A DNA stretch of 64,000 nt from the NCBI RefSeq assembly GCF_032854445.1, contig NC_088302.1, forward strand, positions 2,782,023-2,846,022. Direction: 5' to 3'. Source of the stretch: Liolophura sinensis (Eukaryota > Mollusca > Polyplacophora > Chitonida > Chitonidae). A program made the translations under genes and the position numbers. Below are positions 60,935 through 64,000 of this stretch, piece after piece. Position 1 is the first letter of the stretch, and every line of letters begins with the position of its first letter. Under the pieces are notes generated by a model. The model ran no database searches and had not been told where the DNA came from. It saw only the letters and a program-made list of their open reading frames with translations.

Positions 60935-62635
60935 ATGGCTGGTATTGAGCAGGGCACTTTGGAAAAACTGATGAAGTCTAGGCATATAGACTGCTCAAAG
61001 TCAGTGGCCTTAACTGACCTGCCTGAAGACACGAGAGAGGCTGACATTAAGGAGAGAGTGGAGGAGCTCTATGGTACGACGTCTAAAGTCATACATGTTC
61101 CTGGAGTGGTTCCCACCTTCTTGGTGGAATTTGCCAGCCAGGATACTATGCTTAGGGTGGGTCATACCATGCTGTTTAGGGAAGAGGAGGTCACAGTCAA
61201 TCAACTACCCCTTCCACACCCATTGGTGGAAAACATTTCAGCCAGTGGCCTGCCTGGATCGGTTGACAAAGGAGGCATCTCTAGATATGTCCAGAATGAA
61301 CTAGCAAAACAAAAATCTTGGATCTCTAGAGATGTCCAGGAGGAACTAGCAAAACAAAACTCTTGGATGCTGGACTTACTTCAGCGAAATAATGAAATGC
61401 TCATGAGGCAGATCACTGAGCTAATGAAGAATGCTTGTTTGGTTGCCTCTAGTGAGAAAGCCCCTGTGATGCCTAATATCCAGCCAACAACACCTACCCC
61501 ACCTGTAGTGGCTGATGGCCAGCCATTAGCATCTGCCCCAACTCCTGCCCCTGAGGTATTACGGCAGAAGACCTCATATGTGACAGCAGCCCATGTTCAT
61601 TCAGCAGCTGCCACACCAGTTGATCAACATACAAGTTCGGCACATAGCCCAATGCAAGCCCCTCAAGGGAGTCAGCAAATGCCCATCTTTTGGGAAAGGC
61701 CAAGCCCCCACTTTTACCGAGTGAAGCCATTCTCTGGAACCTACCCGGTGAAGAGTGGGGAAAGTTCTCATGAGGAATGGTGCCAACAAATGCGCATAAT
61801 TCAGGATGACCAGACGCTGACTGCATCGTCCAAACGTCAGCGGTTGATGAGCAGTTTGCTGTCACCAGCCCTTGATATGGTGCTAGGTCTTGGGGAGAAC
61901 AAGCAGCCAGACGAAATGATCTCTTACCTGAGACGGTTGTACAGAGGAAAAAAAGATGATGTCCTCACTTGGAAGCAATTCTTTTCTCTGACACCGACTC
62001 CCAGTGAGTTACCATCGGAGTACCTGATACGGCTTGAAGTCGAGCTGCAGAAGCTCAGACTAAGCAAGCCCATGTCTCAGACTGAAGTCGATCAAACTCG
62101 ACTTACACAGTTCCGCACGACCAATCGGAATCCAAACGTGTACAGCATTTTGAATGCACGCTTTCAAACTGGTGCATCTCCATCACTCCCGGAACTCATG
62201 GATGCAGTAAGGGATGTAGAAAAAGACGATGTGCTATTTCCCACCCAGGCAAAAGCCCGGAATCATGTACACAATACCTCTGAGACAGTGGAGTCTGGTA
62301 GTTCCGAACTCCGCGACTTAAAGGCTGACATACAGAAGATCTTTTCCCTTGTAAGTCAGACTCACTCCCTTACCAAACAACCTGATCAGGACCATCTGGT
62401 GAGAAACAAGGAGCAGGAGCCCAAGAAAAATGGTCAGAAGACAACTAAATTTCGCAGGTTCTGTCACAACTGCGGACAGTGGGATCACAGCAGACCCAGG
62501 TGCCGAAATTCTCCAAATCAGGCTTTGGTGTGGCAACGCACCAAGGAGAGAGATGACTTTTACACACAAATTCGCCAAAATGAGTCAAACTCCACCTCTG
62601 CGGATTTAAACTCCGAGGGGTCTCTGAGGCATTAA
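60935..62635 (+). CDS. gag: Gag polyprotein, PNMA-like, intact, 566 residues
   Basis: Uninterrupted ORF from ATG (TATCATGGC) to TAA. Residues 15-95 (HIDCSKSVALTDLPEDTREA) resemble the RRM-like N-terminus of PNMA proteins. A coiled, charged segment follows at about 110-165, with two near-repeats of DVQEELAKQ/YVQNELAKQ. A Pro/Ala/Thr linker comes next. The capsid-like region runs from about 260 (KPFSGTYPVKSGESSHEEWC) to about 430. A zinc knuckle CHNCGQWDHSRPRC (CX2CX4HX4C) is at about 510. This is the make-up of Ty3/gypsy Gag and its domesticated PNMA relatives; such proteins assemble particles around RNA. The reading frame ends inside a frameshift hairpin, showing it still has retroelement architecture. 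It could be a recently inserted element or a retained Gag gene. Confidence 0.88.
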   Translation: MAGIEQGTLEKLMKSRHIDCSKSVALTDLPEDTREADIKERVEELYGTTSKVIHVPGVVPTFLVEFASQDTMLRVGHTMLFREEEVTVNQLPLPHPLVENISASGLPGSVDKGGISRYVQNELAKQKSWISRDVQEELAKQNSWMLDLLQRNNEMLMRQITELMKNACLVASSEKAPVMPNIQPTTPTPPVVADGQPLASAPTPAPEVLRQKTSYVTAAHVHSAAATPVDQHTSSAHSPMQAPQGSQQMPIFWERPSPHFYRVKPFSGTYPVKSGESSHEEWCQQMRIIQDDQTLTASSKRQRLMSSLLSPALDMVLGLGENKQPDEMISYLRRLYRGKKDDVLTWKQFFSLTPTPSELPSEYLIRLEVELQKLRLSKPMSQTEVDQTRLTQFRTTNRNPNVYSILNARFQTGASPSLPELMDAVRDVEKDDVLFPTQAKARNHVHNTSETVESGSSELRDLKADIQKIFSLVSQTHSLTKQPDQDHLVRNKEQEPKKNGQKTTKFRRFCHNCGQWDHSRPRCRNSPNQALVWQRTKERDDFYTQIRQNESNSTSADLNSEGSLRH

Positions 62636-63210
62636 AAGGACAATCAGAGACCCCGGCTTCCTCAAACCGTCCTACAGCAATCCGCAATAAGGGCTATTAT
62701 GACAAAAGGGCACATGCCATTAAACTTGAGTGTGGTGACAGATGGTACTGTGCGACGCTTTCGGATGCAGGGGGACATGTTGTGGAGCCAATTACAGGCC
62801 CAGAACAAGAAACCGCCCCGTCAGCAGTCAATTCACGGCCATTAAATCCGAACTGCCCAGAGTTTGTCCCACGGCAGCCGTTCCACCTACGACCTGATCA
62901 AGCCATTGAAGCATTGGAAAATCCTCCAGTGGAAACCCTCGTGGAAGATCAGCAAGGTGAAGTGGATAGTACTCCCGTGGCAGACAATGTGGACTCTGAA
63001 CCAGCGATGCCCACGACGGTGCAGACATCCTCAACTGATGACACCAGTCCCGGACGAGCCTCCAATGAGATGGACGAGGACATCCCTCTACCTGTGGAGA
63101 CCACGTCGCAGGACTCCATAAGACGCTCCGAACGCCAGAGGCAACCTCCCCGAAGGTTCACTTATGATCCATACGGGGTTGCCTACAGCAAGTATATGGT
63201 CTGGGTATAA
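62584..63210 (+). pseudogene. pol: Residual pol: integrase C-terminal tail only
   Basis: Open in the -1 frame relative to gag and entered by frameshift at 62605-62611. After about 35 linker codons it reads GYYDKRAHAIKLECGDRWYC, a stretch resembling the integrase C-terminal region (KYYD...GDRV type). A Pro/Glu/Thr-rich stretch follows, then RRSERQRQPPRRFTYDPYG, the RRS-R-RRPPRR-type tail common at the end of gypsy integrases, and a stop. Protease, reverse transcriptase, RNase H and the integrase catalytic core are missing, presumably by one internal deletion of about 3 kb. The remaining frame is undisturbed by stops. Confidence 0.72.
62605..62673 (+). promoter_or_regulatory. Programmed -1 ribosomal frameshift signal (slippery site plus stem/pseudoknot)
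   Basis: The slippery heptamer TTTAAAC is at 62605-62611, in the correct frame relative to gag (T TTA AAC). A 5 nt spacer follows. Then comes an 11 bp perfect stem: GGGGTCTCTGA (62617-62627) with TCAGAGACCCC (62644-62654), and a 16 nt loop holding the gag TAA. Loop bases AGGAC (62637-62641) can pair with GTCCT (62669-62673), making an H-type pseudoknot possible. The -1 frame is open from 62584 to 63210 and encodes the pol remnant. Confidence 0.9.
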
Positions 63211-63513
63211 CCTGAGCAAACTCTCACATGGGTGCTTTGAACAGGGTACCCCAGTCCTTTTTGTTACTTTTTGTAGAATTTTGGGTAATAATGGATATCG
63301 CTCTTGATAAAGTACAGAATTTTGACATTACCCCTTTTTTCTGTCTGGTGATAAGTACCATTCCTTTTCCATTTAAAACTTCTAAAATTTTAAATATGCT
63401 CTGTATAGTGCACTACGCATGGTTTTTAAGAAATATGTAGGACCATTGGTAGGCAATATTGGCATGCTTTGTTCTTTTTTATCTGGCTCGCTTTTCTTAT
63501 GTTACAGGTCAAT

Positions 63514-63699
63514 ATGGAAGCATTACTGCTAGAGATCCAGTCCCTGAAAGCTGAGCTCATCAACGTCCAACTGGAGTGTGATGTATTCAGGAGAGAGCGA
63601 GAGGAAGCCAGAGCTTGCCTAGTAAGGACACTAAAGGACATTTTCAGGAAGAGAGACAGTCCACAGCCCACAGGGGACAGAGACGGCGCATGCATCTGA
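63514..63699 (+). CDS. Small coiled-coil ORF in the retroelement 3' region, 61 residues
   Basis: It starts at an ATG seven bases after a strong acceptor (TTTTCTTATGTTACAG, ending 63507), as if made from a spliced RNA. It reads MEALLLEIQSLKAELINVQL and RREREEARACLVRTLKDIF, with heptad-like Leu/Ile spacing. It lies between the pol remnant and the presumed polypurine tract, where additional ORFs of some LTR elements sit. Function unknown. Confidence 0.35.
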   Translation: MEALLLEIQSLKAELINVQLECDVFRREREEARACLVRTLKDIFRKRDSPQPTGDRDGACI

Positions 63700-63934
63700 T
63701 CCCTCTACTGAGGTGACCAAGCCCATCAAGGCACGGAGCGTTGCTGTCACACCCAGCAGCCCCTCGACGGTGGACGACAGGCCTGGCGAACCCCCGGCTG
63801 CTATGCCCAGTATGGTTCATATGCCATGTAGCCCCTCGACGGCGGCGCATGCATCTAATCCCTCTACATCCAGCCTGAACATCGGGAAAGAGAGTCGACT
63901 GTACATTGCGCTCAGTCATCAGGCCAACACCTAG
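63700..63934 (+). other. Ser/Pro-rich open stretch with internal duplication
   Basis: Open in another frame (KARSVAVTPSSPSTVDD, then AAHASNPSTSS) but lacking an ATG at its start. GGCGCATGCATCTGATCCCT at about 63686 recurs at about 63844 with one change, and AGCCCCTCGACGG occurs twice. It may be a frame-shifted continuation of the preceding coiled-coil ORF. Confidence 0.3.
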
Positions 63935-64000
63935 AAGGACAGGCAAAAGAAGAACTGTCCAAACCTATGGCTGGCCCTTGGAATGAAAAGGAGGGCCACA

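Larger units (their letters stand above)
58012..64000 (+). mobile_element. Ty3/gypsy-type LTR retroelement, pol-deleted, 3' end outside the window
   Basis: Order: presumed 5' LTR ending at about 60642, primer-binding site 60645-60662, gag 60935-62635, frameshift signal 62605-62673, residual pol tail 62584-63210, a 3' accessory region with small ORFs (63514-63934), and a purine-rich stretch near 63977-63994 that may be the polypurine tract. No 3' LTR is inside the window, so the 5' LTR start and target duplication cannot be set; the left limit given is arbitrary. An AATAAA at 60480-60485 and TATATAA at 60112-60118 fit an LTR. Protease, reverse transcriptase, RNase H and the integrase core are absent. 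It is non-autonomous: if mobile, it would need proteins in trans. Confidence 0.72.

Noticed and set aside
61494-61865. Minus-strand ORF of 123 codons
   Set aside because: Antisense shadow of gag with no domain or start evidence.

Overview
The window is eukaryotic: a stretch of an invertebrate animal chromosome with split genes, GT-AG introns, tRNA-derived SINEs, DNA transposons, an LTR retroelement and many minisatellites. The two SINE families, with a head resembling a tRNA and one with a tail containing GCGTAAAACACCAATCA, look like those of molluscs or related lophotrochozoans. I cannot fix the species from sequence alone.

Layout. (1) 1-9976, + strand: the 3' seven coding exons of msl3, the MRG-domain subunit of the MSL histone-acetylation complex. 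Its upstream exons, including any chromodomain, lie outside the window. Five distinct minisatellites occupy three of its introns. (2) 13036-14305: a dead Tc1-like transposon with intact terminal repeats and a TA target duplication. (3) 15280-15970: a short minisatellite split by a SINE. (4) 18175-24764, - strand: a two-exon gene for a 115-residue cysteine-rich protein. Its only intron holds a 5.6 kb MULE-type transposon (18472-24087) with about 545 bp inverted ends, a 9 bp target duplication, an OTU-protease-like segment and transposase remnants. (5) 27.5-31.5 kb: minisatellites. (6) 31773-39460, - strand: a complete eight-exon gene for a 680-residue type I membrane protein with a signal peptide, an N-terminal domain resembling a SUEL/rhamnose-binding lectin, an N-glycosylated stalk, one membrane helix and a long acidic cytoplasmic tail. 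(7) 40-45 kb: SINE-rich spacer. (8) 45127-52362, + strand: a seven-exon MAM plus C-type-lectin gene. Its 5' half carries a stop and several single-base frame breaks; the two lectin exons are intact. (9) 54.1-57.6 kb: a 17 bp array and a 2.9 kb array of a 38 bp unit. (10) about 58-64 kb: a Ty3/gypsy-type LTR retroelement with a tRNA-Lys-type primer-binding site, an intact 566-residue PNMA-like Gag, a textbook -1 frameshift signal, and a pol reduced to the integrase tail.

The genes do not form an operon or shared pathway. What links the window is repeat invasion: nearly every intron or spacer carries a minisatellite or a mobile element, while most coding exons remain intact. Exon structures are from splice sites and reading phase only, with no transcript evidence.
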